Shown: positions 35,572 to 44,946, counted from the stretch's first letter. The stretch: DNA of 64,000 nt from Promicromonospora sp. Populi (GCF_041081105.1 NZ_CP163528.1:248001-312000); one strand, 5' to 3'. The notes: generated by a model not told the origin, from the sequence alone. Numbers and translations are program-made.

Positions 35572-36591
35572 ATGTCGAGACGGCTTGCGGATGTGGCGAA
35601 GAAGGTAGGGGTCAGCGAGGCGACGGTGAGCCGTGTCCTCAACGGGAAGCCCGGCGTGTCCCAGGGCACTCGGGACGCAGTGCTCACGGCCCTCGACGTG
35701 CTGGGCTACGAGCGGCCCACCAAGCTGCGCGGCAGTCGCGGCAAGCTCGTCGGGCTCGTCCTGCCGGAGCTCGTGAACCCGATCTTCCCCGCGTTCGCCG
35801 AGGTGATCGGCGGCGCGCTGGCGCAGCAGGGGTACACCCCGGTGCTCTGCACCCGCACGGCCGGCGGTATCACCGAGGCCGAGTACATCGACCTCCTGCT
35901 GGCGCAGCAGGTCTCGGGGGTGATCTTTGCCGGTGGTTTTTATGCCGAGCGCGAGGCCGACCACACGCACTACCGGCGGCTGGAGGACCTGGGCCTGCCC
36001 GTGGTGCTCATGAACGCGGCGATCGAGGACCTCAAGTTCCCGAGCGTGGCCTGCGACGATCTCGTGGCGATCGAGCAGGCGATGGGCCACGTGGCGTCCC
36101 TGGGGCACCAGCGGATCGGCCTGCTGCTCGGCCCGGCGGACCACGTGCCCTCCGAGCGCAAGCTCGCCGCCGCCCGCCGGTTCGCCAAGGCGCACTCCCT
36201 GAAGCTCGATTCCGACCTGGTGGTGCACTCGCAGTACTCCCTGGAGAGCGGGCAGGCCGCCGCCAACCGGCTGATCGAGCGGGGCGCAACGGCGATCGTC
36301 TGCGCCAGCGACCCGCTCGCCCTCGGCGCGATCCGGGCCGTGCGCCGGGTCGGCCTGACGTGCCCGGGCGACGTGTCCGTCGTCGGCTTCGACGACTCGG
36401 CCCTGATGAACTCCACCGACCCGGCGCTGACCACCGTGCGCCAGCCGATCGAGCCCATGGGCCGAGCCGCCGTGGACCTGCTCGCGGCGCTCATCGACGG
36501 CAGCGACGTGCCGCGCGACGAGCTGCTCTTCGAGCCCGAGCTCGTGGTCCGCGCCTCCACCGCCGCAGCGAAGGTTGTCGCGAATCAATAA
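35572..36591 (+). CDS. LacI family transcriptional regulator of alpha-glucoside locus
   Basis: A 339-residue repressor. RRLADVAKKVGVSEATVSRVLNG is the LacI helix-turn-helix, with hinge VLTALDVLGYERP, followed by a periplasmic-binding-like sensor domain (VGLVLPELVNPIFPAF, VVGFDDSALMNSTDPALTTVRQP). It precedes a GH13 enzyme and sugar ABC genes and probably represses them until an alpha-glucoside binds. TAGGAT (35559–35564) is seven bases before the ATG, so it is leaderless. The paired CAAGCNGCTTG operators lie immediately upstream. Confidence 0.92.
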   Translation: MSRRLADVAKKVGVSEATVSRVLNGKPGVSQGTRDAVLTALDVLGYERPTKLRGSRGKLVGLVLPELVNPIFPAFAEVIGGALAQQGYTPVLCTRTAGGITEAEYIDLLLAQQVSGVIFAGGFYAEREADHTHYRRLEDLGLPVVLMNAAIEDLKFPSVACDDLVAIEQAMGHVASLGHQRIGLLLGPADHVPSERKLAAARRFAKAHSLKLDSDLVVHSQYSLESGQAAANRLIERGATAIVCASDPLALGAIRAVRRVGLTCPGDVSVVGFDDSALMNSTDPALTTVRQPIEPMGRAAVDLLAALIDGSDVPRDELLFEPELVVRASTAAAKVVANQ

Positions 36592-36600
36592 CCATCCTGT

Positions 36601-36636
36601 CAAGTTCTTGCGCGACTGTTGTCATGTGACTTACGG
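36601..36636 (+). promoter_or_regulatory. Promoter with possible LacI site before GH13 gene
   Basis: CAAGTTCTTG (36601–36610) is a 10-bp palindrome resembling CAAGCNGCTTG without the central base. It overlaps a weak -35 TTGCGC (36608–36613). After 17 nt a TTACGG (36631–36636) could be the -10. Control by the adjacent LacI protein is inferred. Confidence 0.35.
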
Positions 36637-36644
36637 TTCACCGC

Positions 36645-38321
36645 ATGACGACGACGTCCGAGCCGCCAGTGGAGCCGCAGCCCACCACCCCCGCGTGGTG
36701 GCGCAGCGCCGTGATCTACCAGATCTACCCGCGCAGCTTCGCGGACGGGAACGGCGACGGGACCGGTGACCTCGCCGGCGTCCGCGCGCGGCTCCCGTAC
36801 CTGCGTGACCTGGGCGTGGACGCCATCTGGTACACGCCCTGGTACGTCTCGCCCCTGGCGGACGGCGGATACGACGTGCGCGACTACCGCCAGATCGACC
36901 CGGCGTTCGGCACGCTCGAGGACGCCGAGGCGCTGATCGCCGAGGCGCGCGAGCTGGGCATCCGGACCATCGTCGACGTCGTCCCCAACCACATCTCCGC
37001 GGAGCACGAGTGGTTCCGCGCCGCGCTCGCGGCGGGCCCGGGCTCGCCGGAGCGCGAGCGGTTCTGGTTCCACGACGGCAAGGGCCCCGACGGGGCGGAG
37101 ATGCCGACCGGCTGGGTCTCGAGCTTCCAGGGCCAGACCTGGACCCGGACCACCGACCCGGACGGCACGCCCGGCCAGTGGTTCCTGCACCTGTTCACCC
37201 CCGAGCAGCCGGACCTCAACTGGAACCACCCGGACGTCCGCGAGGAGCACGAGGACGTCCTGCGGTTCTGGTTCGACCGCGGCGCGGCCGGCATCCGGAT
37301 CGACTCTGCTGCGCTCATCATCAAGGACCCCGCGCTGCCGGAGGTTCCCGAGACGGCAGGCCCGGGGGAGCACCCCCACCTGGACCGCGACGAGATCCAC
37401 GACGTCTACCGCGGCTGGCGCCGCGTCGCGGACTCCTACCCGGAGCCGCGGGTGCTGGTCGGCGAGGTATGGCTCGCCGACCACGAGCGGTTCGCCCAGT
37501 ACCTGCGGCCCGACGAGATGCACACGGCGTTCAACTTCGACTTCATGGCGCGCCCCTGGGACGCGAAGGAGCTGCGCGAGTCGATCCGGACCACGCTGGA
37601 GGCGCACGCCCCCGTCGGGGCGCCGGCCACCTGGGTGCTCTCCAACCACGACGTGACCCGGCCCGTGACGCGCTACGGCCGCGAGGACTCGTCGTTCGAC
37701 TTCGCCGCCAAGCGGTTCGGCACGCCGTCCGACGTGGAGCTCGGCACCCGCCGGGCGCGGGCGGCGGCGGTGCTGACCGCGGCGCTGCCCGGCGCCCTGT
37801 ACGTCTACCAGGGCGACGAGCTCGGCCTGCCCGAGGCGGACGTGCCGCGCAAGCTCATCCAGGACCCCATGTACTTCCGGTCCGAGGGTGTGGACCCGGG
37901 CCGCGACGGCTGCCGCGTCCCCCTCCCGTGGACGCGCGCAGGCTCCAGCCTCGGTTTCGGGCCCGACGGCGGGGCGGCACCCTGGCTGCCCCAGCCCGAG
38001 GCATGGTCCGGCTACTCGGTCGAGGCGCAGGACGCCGACCCCGACTCGATGCTGAGCCTCTACCGGCGGGTGCTCCACCTGCGACGTGAGCTTCCGGCGC
38101 TGCACGCCGAGGAGCTGGCGTGGCTGGACCTCGCCCTCGATCTCGACACCGAGGGCGACGACGTCCTCGCGTTCACCCGCGGCCCGGGCTTCGCCTGCGT
38201 CGTCAACCTCGGGACGACGCCCGTCCCGCTGCCCGCCGGGGCGATCCCCCTCCTGGCGAGCGCCCCCGTCGACGGCGTCGTCGGACCCGACACCGCGGTC
38301 TGGCTCCGGCTGCCGTCCTGA
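36645..38321 (+). CDS. GH13 alpha-glucosidase (oligo-1,6-glucosidase-like)
   Basis: A 558-residue cytoplasmic glycoside hydrolase family 13 enzyme. WRSAVIYQIYPRSFADGNGDGTGDLAGV is the standard alpha-glucosidase opening. DVVPNHIS is region I, GIRIDSA holds the nucleophile Asp220, VLVGEVWL the acid Glu274, and LSNHDVTR the transition-state Asp336. No signal peptide is present, so it acts on imported disaccharides such as maltose, isomaltose or trehalose. The exact linkage cannot be fixed. It lies directly after lacI and before the binding protein. Confidence 0.93.
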   Translation: MTTTSEPPVEPQPTTPAWWRSAVIYQIYPRSFADGNGDGTGDLAGVRARLPYLRDLGVDAIWYTPWYVSPLADGGYDVRDYRQIDPAFGTLEDAEALIAEARELGIRTIVDVVPNHISAEHEWFRAALAAGPGSPERERFWFHDGKGPDGAEMPTGWVSSFQGQTWTRTTDPDGTPGQWFLHLFTPEQPDLNWNHPDVREEHEDVLRFWFDRGAAGIRIDSAALIIKDPALPEVPETAGPGEHPHLDRDEIHDVYRGWRRVADSYPEPRVLVGEVWLADHERFAQYLRPDEMHTAFNFDFMARPWDAKELRESIRTTLEAHAPVGAPATWVLSNHDVTRPVTRYGREDSSFDFAAKRFGTPSDVELGTRRARAAAVLTAALPGALYVYQGDELGLPEADVPRKLIQDPMYFRSEGVDPGRDGCRVPLPWTRAGSSLGFGPDGGAAPWLPQPEAWSGYSVEAQDADPDSMLSLYRRVLHLRRELPALHAEELAWLDLALDLDTEGDDVLAFTRGPGFACVVNLGTTPVPLPAGAIPLLASAPVDGVVGPDTAVWLRLPS

Positions 38322-38397
38322 CCCTCAATTTCCTGCCACCTCAGAAGTACTTTCCCCAGAAGTGCTGCCCCCCGCGGCACACGACCAAGGAGTGACG

Positions 38398-39771
38398 ATG
38401 AAGTCAGCACAGAAGCGCGCGACGTTCGCCCTGGTGGGCGTCCTGTCGGTCGCGGGATCCCTCACCGCCTGCGGGTCGTCGACGGATCCCGCCGACGACC
38501 CCACCGGCCCGGTGACCATCGAGGTCTCCATCGACGCCGGCCTGGAGCAGGCCGCGATCGACGCGTTCGACGAGCGCATCGCGCAGTTCGAGGAGGCCAA
38601 CCCGGACATCCAGGTGGAGACCAAGGAGTTCACCTGGGAGGGCACGACGTTCGCCGCCGAGCTGGCCGGCGGCACGCTGCCGGACACCTTCCCGATCCCG
38701 TTCACCGACGGCCGCGCGCTCATCGCGGCGGGGCAGATCGCTGACGTCAGCGGCCTCGTGGCCGAGCTGCCGTACGCGGACCAGTTCAACCCCACCATCG
38801 CCGCCGCGGGCCAGGACGCCGAAGGCAACATGTGGGCCATCCCGGTCGCCGCGTACAACCAGGGCCTGCACTACAACCGGGCGCTGTTCGAGCAGGCCGG
38901 CCTCGACCCGGACAACCCGCCCGCCACCTGGGACGAGGTGCGCGAGGCGGCCAGGACCATCTCGGAAGAGACCGGCCAGGCCGGCTACGCCCACATGACG
39001 CAGGGCAACACCGGCGGGTGGATCCTCACCACCGAGACCTACGCGCTCGGCGGCCGCCTGGTCGAGGGTGAGGGCGAGGAGGCGACCGCGACCGTCGACA
39101 ACGACGCGACGGTGGCCGCGCTGGAGATGCTCCAGGACATGCGCTGGGAGGACAACTCCATGGGCGCCAACTTCCTGTACGACTGGACCACCATCAACCA
39201 GGACTTCGCGGCCGGCAAGATCGGCATGTACGTCTCAGGTGGCGGCAACTACCCGAACCTGTTCACGCAGAACCAGATGAACCCGGACGAGTACGGGGTC
39301 ACCGTGCTGCCCCTGGAGGGCGACAACGCCGGCACGCTCGGTGGCGGCACGCTCCAGGCCGTGAGCTCGGCGGCGTCGGAGGCCGAGCAGGCCGCAGCGG
39401 TCAAGTGGATCGACTTCTACTACATCTCCAAGCTGACCGACCAGGAGGCCGCGGTCGCGGAGGCCGAGGTCGCCGCCGAGACCGACCAGCCCGTCGGGGC
39501 GCCCGCCCTGCCGATCTTCGACCGGGCGACGTACGAGGAGCAGCAGAGCTGGATCGCCGACCTCGTCAACGTCCCGCTGGAGAACTTCGCGCCGATGACC
39601 AGCCAGATGTTCGACCAGGAGGTCATCCCCGAGCCCGCCGTCGCCACCCAGGACGTGTACGCGGCCCTCGACCCGGTGGTCCAGGCGGTGCTGACGGACG
39701 AGAACGCGGACATCGACGCACTCCTCGCCGACGCGCAGACCCAGGTCCAGGGAATCCTCGACCGTAGCTGA
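38398..39771 (+). CDS. Sugar ABC transporter substrate-binding lipoprotein
   Basis: A 457-residue family 1 (MalE-like) solute-binding lipoprotein. The signal peptide ends LTAC with the lipidated Cys25, followed by GPVTIEVSIDAGLEQAAIDAF. YNQGLHYNRALFEQAGLDPDNPPATWDE is the typical sugar-binding protein segment. An AAGGAGTGACG ribosome site precedes the ATG. With the two permeases downstream it forms an alpha-glucoside importer. No ATPase gene is in the locus, so a shared MsiK-type ATPase encoded elsewhere is expected. Confidence 0.93.
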   Translation: MKSAQKRATFALVGVLSVAGSLTACGSSTDPADDPTGPVTIEVSIDAGLEQAAIDAFDERIAQFEEANPDIQVETKEFTWEGTTFAAELAGGTLPDTFPIPFTDGRALIAAGQIADVSGLVAELPYADQFNPTIAAAGQDAEGNMWAIPVAAYNQGLHYNRALFEQAGLDPDNPPATWDEVREAARTISEETGQAGYAHMTQGNTGGWILTTETYALGGRLVEGEGEEATATVDNDATVAALEMLQDMRWEDNSMGANFLYDWTTINQDFAAGKIGMYVSGGGNYPNLFTQNQMNPDEYGVTVLPLEGDNAGTLGGGTLQAVSSAASEAEQAAAVKWIDFYYISKLTDQEAAVAEAEVAAETDQPVGAPALPIFDRATYEEQQSWIADLVNVPLENFAPMTSQMFDQEVIPEPAVATQDVYAALDPVVQAVLTDENADIDALLADAQTQVQGILDRS

Positions 39772-39777
39772 TCGGCG

Positions 39778-40743
39778 ATGACCACTCTCTCCAGCTCGCC
39801 CCGGACGGTGACGGCTCCGCCGTCGCCGTCCGGGCCCCGCCGGCGTGCCCGCCGCACTCCCCGGGACTGGCTGCGCGACGGCGGCCTGAGCACCCTGATC
39901 ATCGCGCTGCCGATGATCCTGGTGTTCGGGGTCTTCTCCTGGTTCCCGATCGGCCGGGCGCTCGTCATGAGCGTCCAGGAGACCAACCTCGTATCGGTCC
40001 CGGAGTTCGTGGGGCTCGACAACTTCGTGTTCGTGCTGCAGGACCCGCTCCTGGGCAAGGCAGTGCTGAACACGCTGTGGTTCGCCGTGCTCGCGCTCGT
40101 GTTCGGCTACCCGCTGCCGCTGTTCGCGGCAGTGCTGATGAGCGAGCTGCGGCGGATGCGCGGCCTGTTCTCGGCGCTGGCCTACCTGCCCGTCGTCGTG
40201 CCGCCCGTCGTGGCCGTGCTGCTGTGGAAGTTCTTCTACGACGGCTCCGCCAGCGGGGTGTTCAACACCATCGCCGGCTGGGTGGGCCTCGGGCCCTACC
40301 CGTGGCTCCAGGACGCGGACAGCGCCATGCCGTCCCTGGTGCTGGAGGCGACGTGGGCGGCCGCCGGCGGGACGGTCATCATCTACCTCGCCGCCCTCGT
40401 CGGGGTGCGGACCGAGCTCTACGAGGCTGCCGAGGTGGACGGTGCGGGCGTCTGGCGCAAGATCTGGCACGTGACGCTGCCGCAGCTGCGCGGCGTTCTC
40501 TTCATAACGCTGATCCTGCAGATCATCGGCACGTCGCAGGTGTTCCTGGAACCCTTCCTGTTCACCGGCGGCGGCCCCAACAACGCGACCCTCACGATCC
40601 TCATGCTGATCTACGACTACGCGTTCGGGAGCAGCCTCGGCGGCAACTACGGGGCGGCGACCGCCCTGAGCCTCATGCTCGCAGGCGTCCTGGCCATCCT
40701 CTCCGCGGTGTACTTCCGCGTGACCCGACCGTGGAGCAGCTGA
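39778..40743 (+). CDS. Sugar ABC transporter permease (MalF type)
   Basis: A 321-residue integral membrane protein with six predicted helices after a basic Pro-rich cytoplasmic N-terminus. The coupling loop YEAAEVDGAGVWRKIWHVTLPQL is the EAA motif of carbohydrate (CUT1) importers. It starts six bases after the binding-protein stop and is probably translated as part of the same mRNA. It pairs with the MalG-type protein downstream. Confidence 0.92.
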   Translation: MTTLSSSPRTVTAPPSPSGPRRRARRTPRDWLRDGGLSTLIIALPMILVFGVFSWFPIGRALVMSVQETNLVSVPEFVGLDNFVFVLQDPLLGKAVLNTLWFAVLALVFGYPLPLFAAVLMSELRRMRGLFSALAYLPVVVPPVVAVLLWKFFYDGSASGVFNTIAGWVGLGPYPWLQDADSAMPSLVLEATWAAAGGTVIIYLAALVGVRTELYEAAEVDGAGVWRKIWHVTLPQLRGVLFITLILQIIGTSQVFLEPFLFTGGGPNNATLTILMLIYDYAFGSSLGGNYGAATALSLMLAGVLAILSAVYFRVTRPWSS

Positions 40744-40778
40744 TGACCATGGCGCAGCTAATGACAGGGAGCAGCTGA
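40743..40778 (+). other. Possible 11-codon minigene between the two permeases
   Basis: ATG at 40743 overlaps the upstream stop (TGATG), encodes MTMAQLMTGSS and ends at TGA 40776–40778, one base before the next ATG at 40780. The stretch is built from three near repeats of GCAGCTGATGAC, so it may be only a duplication remnant. It could couple translation of the two permeases. Confidence 0.25.
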
Positions 40779-40779
40779 C

Positions 40780-41709
40780 ATGGCAGCGAACAACCAGACG
40801 GCGACGCTCGCCCGTCGGCGCACCGAGCCCGCCGGCGAGCGGGGGATCATCTCGTCGCACGACCGGCGCAGGCCGAGCGTCCGGGGCTCCCTCGGCGTGC
40901 TGCAGGGTGGCCTGCTGATCGGCCTGGTCGTCGTCGGGCTCGGGCCGATCCTCTGGCTCGCGAAGGCCGCCGTCACCCCCACGCAGGAGACCCTGCGCAA
41001 CCCGCTGGGGCTGTTCCCCACCGGGGTCGACTGGGCCAACCTCGCCACCGCCTGGACCCGCGCCGAGATCGACCACTACTTCGTCAACACGGTGATCGTC
41101 GCGGTCGGCGCCTGGTTCTTCCAGATCCTGGTCGCGACGACGGGCGGCTACGTGCTGTCCGTGCTGCGGCCGCGGTACGGCAACGCGATCTTCGGCCTCG
41201 TCCTGGCGACCCTCTTCGTGCCGTCAGTGGTACTCCTCGTGCCGCTGTACCTGACCATCCTCGACGTGCCGATCGTGCACATCAGCCTGCTCAACACGTT
41301 CTGGGCGGTCTGGCTGCCCATGGGCGCCAGCGCGTTCAACGTGCTGCTCGTAAAACGGTTCTTCGACGGGCTCCCGCGCGAGATCTTCGAGGCCGCCCGC
41401 GTCGACGGTGCCGGACCCTTCCGGCTGCTGTGGAGCATCGTGCTGCCGATGTCGAAGCCCATCCTCGGCGTCGTCTCCGTGTTCGCCGTCATAGCCGCGT
41501 GGAAGGACTACCTCTGGCCGCTGCTGGTGCTGCCCGACCCGCAGAACCAGCCCCTGTCCGTGCGACTGCCTGCCATCGCCCCGTACCTGGAGCTCGACGT
41601 GTTCCTCGCGGCGCTCGCGATCTCGACAGTGCTGCCGATCGCACTGTTCCTCGGCTTCCAGCGCCTGTTCCTCAGCGGCGCCGGGCTGGGTGGGGCGGTC
41701 AAGGGATAG
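40780..41709 (+). CDS. Sugar ABC transporter permease (MalG type)
   Basis: A 309-residue CUT1 permease with six predicted helices. FNVLLVKRFFDGLPREIFEAARVDGAG, continuing into FRLLWSIVLPMSKP, is the EAA coupling loop. It follows the MalF-type gene by 36 nt of repeated sequence and closes the sugar operon. The N-terminal 40 residues are hydrophilic and poorly conserved. Confidence 0.92.
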   Translation: MAANNQTATLARRRTEPAGERGIISSHDRRRPSVRGSLGVLQGGLLIGLVVVGLGPILWLAKAAVTPTQETLRNPLGLFPTGVDWANLATAWTRAEIDHYFVNTVIVAVGAWFFQILVATTGGYVLSVLRPRYGNAIFGLVLATLFVPSVVLLVPLYLTILDVPIVHISLLNTFWAVWLPMGASAFNVLLVKRFFDGLPREIFEAARVDGAGPFRLLWSIVLPMSKPILGVVSVFAVIAAWKDYLWPLLVLPDPQNQPLSVRLPAIAPYLELDVFLAALAISTVLPIALFLGFQRLFLSGAGLGGAVKG

Positions 41710-41791
41710 GGGCAGGACAGGCCCCGGCCGACCCCTGGCGACTGTGGACGACGCGGGGTGGATGTCGGTGGTCCGGCCTAGGATCGAGCGT

Positions 41792-43867
41792 GTGACCACC
41801 GTTCCCGAGACGCCCATCAAAACCACTGCTGACGAGCGGATCCCCGACGTCGAGGAGCTCCTGGACCTCGCCGTCGGGGAGCTCGGCGGCGGGCGCCGGG
41901 ACGGCCAGCATCGGATGGCCGTGGCGGTCGGCGAGGCGATCGAGAAGGGCGAGCACCTGCTCGTCCAGGCGGGGACGGGTACTGGCAAGTCGCTCGGCTA
42001 CCTGGTGCCCGCCGTGCGGCACGCGGTGGCGGCGCAGAGCAAGGTCATCATCTCGACCGCGACCCTCGCGCTGCAGCGCCAGGTCATCACGCGCGACCTG
42101 CCGCTCGTGGCGAAGGCGGTGGCGCCGCAGCTGCCGCGCGAGCCGCGGATCGCGCTGCTCAAGGGCTGGCACAACTACCTGTGCGTGCACAAGATCGGCG
42201 GCGGATACCCCACCGACGAGCCCACGCTCTTCGACCTGCCCGGCGGCGAGGACCACCCGCGCACGGAGGAGGCCCCGGGATCCGGTGGCGCTCGCGGTAA
42301 GCGCAAGGACGACGGCGCGACGCTGGCCGACCACGTCCGCCGGCTGCACGAGTGGGCGGGCGAGACGGACTCGGGCGACCGCGACGACCTGGTGCCCGGC
42401 GTGCCCGACCGGGCCTGGCGCCAGGTGTCCGTGACCAGGATGGAGTGCCTGGGCAACAAGTGCCCGATGCTCGCCGAGTGCTTCCCGGACCACGCGCGGG
42501 CCGCCGCCCGCGACGCGGACGTCGTGGTGACCAACCACGCGATGCTCGGGATCGCGGCCACGGGCAGCCCGGGCGTGCTCCCGGAGCACGACGTCGTGGT
42601 GGTGGACGAGGCGCACGAGCTCACGGACCGCGTCACGTCGTCGGCCACCGTCGACCTGTCCATGGCCTCGGTGGAGAACGCGGCGCGGCTGGCCCGGCGG
42701 CACGCGGGCACGAACACCGACGCCCTCGACAAGGCAGCTCAGGACCTCGGGACCTTGCTGGTCACGGCGCCCGCCGAGCGGTTCCCGGACGGCCTGCCGG
42801 ACGCGCTGCGCACCGCCGTCGGCGGGGTGCGTGACGCCGCGCGTGAGGTGCTGAGCACGCTCAAGCCGGACGCGGGCGGGGCCGCGGCGAAGGAGGCCGG
42901 CCAGCCCGACCCGGGGCTCAAGATGGCGCAGGGCGCCATGCTGCAGCTCTTCGAGACGGCCGAGCGCATGGCGCTGACGGACACGACGGCCGACGTGCTG
43001 TGGTGCTCGCGGCCGGAGAACGGCTGGGGCAGCTTCGGCGACAACGTGACGCGCCTGCACGCCGCGCCGTTGCACGTGGCCGGGCTGATCCGGATGCACC
43101 TGCTGGGCGAGTCGACAGGCATCTTCACGTCGGCCACGCTCGCGCTCGGCGGCACGTTCGACGCCGTCGCCGGCACGCTCGGGCTGAAGGGTCAGGACGC
43201 CCCGCCGTGGCAGGGCCTCGACGCCGGCAGCCCGTTCGACTACCCGCGCCAGGGCATCCTGTACGTGGCGCGGCACCTGCCCGCTCCCGGCCGGGAACCC
43301 ACCACGGAGGCGCAGCTCGACGAGATCGCCGAGCTGATCACGGCAGCCGGGGGCCGCACGCTCGGCCTGTTCTCCTCCCGGCGCGCGGCCAACGCGGCGG
43401 CCGAGGCCATGCGCGAACGCCTGGACTTCCCGATCCTGGCGCAGGGCGACGACCAGCTACCCACCCTGGTGCGGCAGTTCGCCGAGGACCCGGCCACCTG
43501 CCTGTTCGGCACGCTCTCGCTGTGGCAGGGCGTGGACGTGCCGGGGCCGTCGTGCCAGCTCGTGCTGATCGACCGCATCCCGTTCCCGCGCCCGGACGAC
43601 CCGGTCAAGGCGGCGCGCGCCCGCGCCGTCGAGCAGGCGGGCGGCAACGGGTTCATGGCGGTGTCCGCGCAGCACGCGGCACTGCTGCTTGCGCAGGGCT
43701 CGGGCCGCCTCGTGCGGAGCATGGACGACCGGGGGGTCGTGGCCGTCCTGGATCCCCGGCTCGCGACCGCGCGGTACGCGTCGTTCCTCACCAAGTCGAT
43801 GCCCGGCTTCTGGCCCACGAACGACCCGGCCCTGGTCCGCGCCGCCCTCGCGCGGCTCGACACCTAG
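41792..43867 (+). CDS. DinG/XPD-like ATP-dependent DNA helicase
   Basis: A 691-residue superfamily-2 iron–sulfur helicase. It has Walker A QAGTGTGKSLGYLVP, four candidate cluster cysteines (NYLCVHK, RMECLGNKC, AECF) around residues 130–230, the DEAH box VVVDEAHEL and the C-terminal motifs FGTLSLWQGVDVPG and QGSGRLVRS. It acts 5'–3' on DNA with recombination or replication intermediates. GTG 41792 was chosen because TAGGAT (41779–41784) is seven bases upstream, fitting a leaderless mRNA. No SOS box is seen. Confidence 0.91.
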   Translation: MTTVPETPIKTTADERIPDVEELLDLAVGELGGGRRDGQHRMAVAVGEAIEKGEHLLVQAGTGTGKSLGYLVPAVRHAVAAQSKVIISTATLALQRQVITRDLPLVAKAVAPQLPREPRIALLKGWHNYLCVHKIGGGYPTDEPTLFDLPGGEDHPRTEEAPGSGGARGKRKDDGATLADHVRRLHEWAGETDSGDRDDLVPGVPDRAWRQVSVTRMECLGNKCPMLAECFPDHARAAARDADVVVTNHAMLGIAATGSPGVLPEHDVVVVDEAHELTDRVTSSATVDLSMASVENAARLARRHAGTNTDALDKAAQDLGTLLVTAPAERFPDGLPDALRTAVGGVRDAAREVLSTLKPDAGGAAAKEAGQPDPGLKMAQGAMLQLFETAERMALTDTTADVLWCSRPENGWGSFGDNVTRLHAAPLHVAGLIRMHLLGESTGIFTSATLALGGTFDAVAGTLGLKGQDAPPWQGLDAGSPFDYPRQGILYVARHLPAPGREPTTEAQLDEIAELITAAGGRTLGLFSSRRAANAAAEAMRERLDFPILAQGDDQLPTLVRQFAEDPATCLFGTLSLWQGVDVPGPSCQLVLIDRIPFPRPDDPVKAARARAVEQAGGNGFMAVSAQHAALLLAQGSGRLVRSMDDRGVVAVLDPRLATARYASFLTKSMPGFWPTNDPALVRAALARLDT

Positions 43868-43876
43868 CCTGGAGGC

Positions 43877-44854
43877 ATGACAGCACCGTCGGACGGTCCT
43901 TCTGTTTCTCCCACCACCAAGCTCGCGGTAGTGGGCGCCGGAGCGGTCGGGTCCACGCTCGCCTTCGCCGCGCTCGCCCGCGGAGCGGCGCGCACCATCG
44001 CCCTGCTCGACGTGGACAGGTCGAAGGTCGAGGCCGAGGTGCTCGACCTGCAGCACGGCCTGATGTTCACGCCCCAGGCGCACGTGATCGGCTCGGACGA
44101 CGTGGCGGTCTGCGAGGGCGCCGACATCGTGGTGGTGACCGCCGGGGCGAAGCAGAAGCCCGGGCAGAGCCGGGTCGACCTCGCTGAGGGGACGATCGGC
44201 CTGATGCGCACGATCCTGCCGGGCCTGGTCGACGTCGCGCCCGACGCGACCTATCTGATGGTGACCAACCCCGTGGACGTAGTGACCTACGCGGCGCTCA
44301 AGATCTCCGGTCTGCCGCGGGAGCGGCTCTTCGGCAGCGGCACGGTCCTGGACTCGTCCCGGCTGCGGGTGGTGCTCGCCGAGCGGTGCGGGGTGGCGGT
44401 CGGGAACGTGCACGCGTACATCGCGGGCGAGCACGGCGACTCGGAGATCGCCCTGTGGAGCTCCGCCTCGATCGGCGGCGTACCGCTGCTCGACTGGGAA
44501 CCGGTGGGCGACGCCCGGTCGATCGACGCCGCGATGCGCGCGGAGGTGCACCACGAGGTGGTCGACTCGGCCTACCGCATCATCGCGGGGAAGGGGGCCA
44601 CCAACTACGCCGTCGGCCTGGCCGCTACCCGCATCATCGAGGCGGTGCTCAACGACGAACGGCGGATCATGCCGGTGTCCTCGCTGCTGGACGACTACTA
44701 CGGCATCAGTGACGTCTGCCTGTCCGTGCCGTCACTGGTAGACGGGCGCGGTGTCACGGGCAACGTGCGCGTCCCGATGTCCGACGAGGAGCTGACAGGC
44801 CTGCGCGCGTCCGCGGACAGCGTCCGCGCGGTCCAGAAACGCTTCGGCTTCTGA
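43877..44854 (+). CDS. ldh: L-lactate dehydrogenase
   Basis: A 325-residue NAD-dependent L-lactate dehydrogenase that reduces pyruvate under oxygen limitation. The Rossmann motif is VVGAGAVGSTLAF. The catalytic loop has QKPGQSRVDLAEGT with the substrate Gln/Arg, TNPVDVVTYAALK, the active-site His in IAGEHGDSEIALW, and GTVLDSSRLR. Gln rather than Arg in QKPGQ supports lactate over malate. TAGCCT (43865–43870) and an overlapping GGAGG both precede the ATG. A 23-bp hairpin ends the gene before convergent lexA. Confidence 0.94.
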   Translation: MTAPSDGPSVSPTTKLAVVGAGAVGSTLAFAALARGAARTIALLDVDRSKVEAEVLDLQHGLMFTPQAHVIGSDDVAVCEGADIVVVTAGAKQKPGQSRVDLAEGTIGLMRTILPGLVDVAPDATYLMVTNPVDVVTYAALKISGLPRERLFGSGTVLDSSRLRVVLAERCGVAVGNVHAYIAGEHGDSEIALWSSASIGGVPLLDWEPVGDARSIDAAMRAEVHHEVVDSAYRIIAGKGATNYAVGLAATRIIEAVLNDERRIMPVSSLLDDYYGISDVCLSVPSLVDGRGVTGNVRVPMSDEELTGLRASADSVRAVQKRFGF

Positions 44855-44873
44855 CTGACTGTCGTGCCAAGTG

Positions 44874-44934
44874 CGACGAGAACGGGGTTGTGTTCGTGCC
44901 AGGTCGGCATCCGAACACAACCCCGTTCTCGTCG
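44874..44934. terminator. Perfect 23-bp hairpin between convergent ldh and lexA
   Basis: Arms 44874–44896 and 44912–44934 pair without mismatch. The 15-nt loop contains an inner TGCC/GGCA pair that extends the stem. No T-run follows. This is the longest stem in the window and probably a bidirectional terminator. Confidence 0.8.
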
Positions 44935-44946
44935 TCCGGGAGCGGT

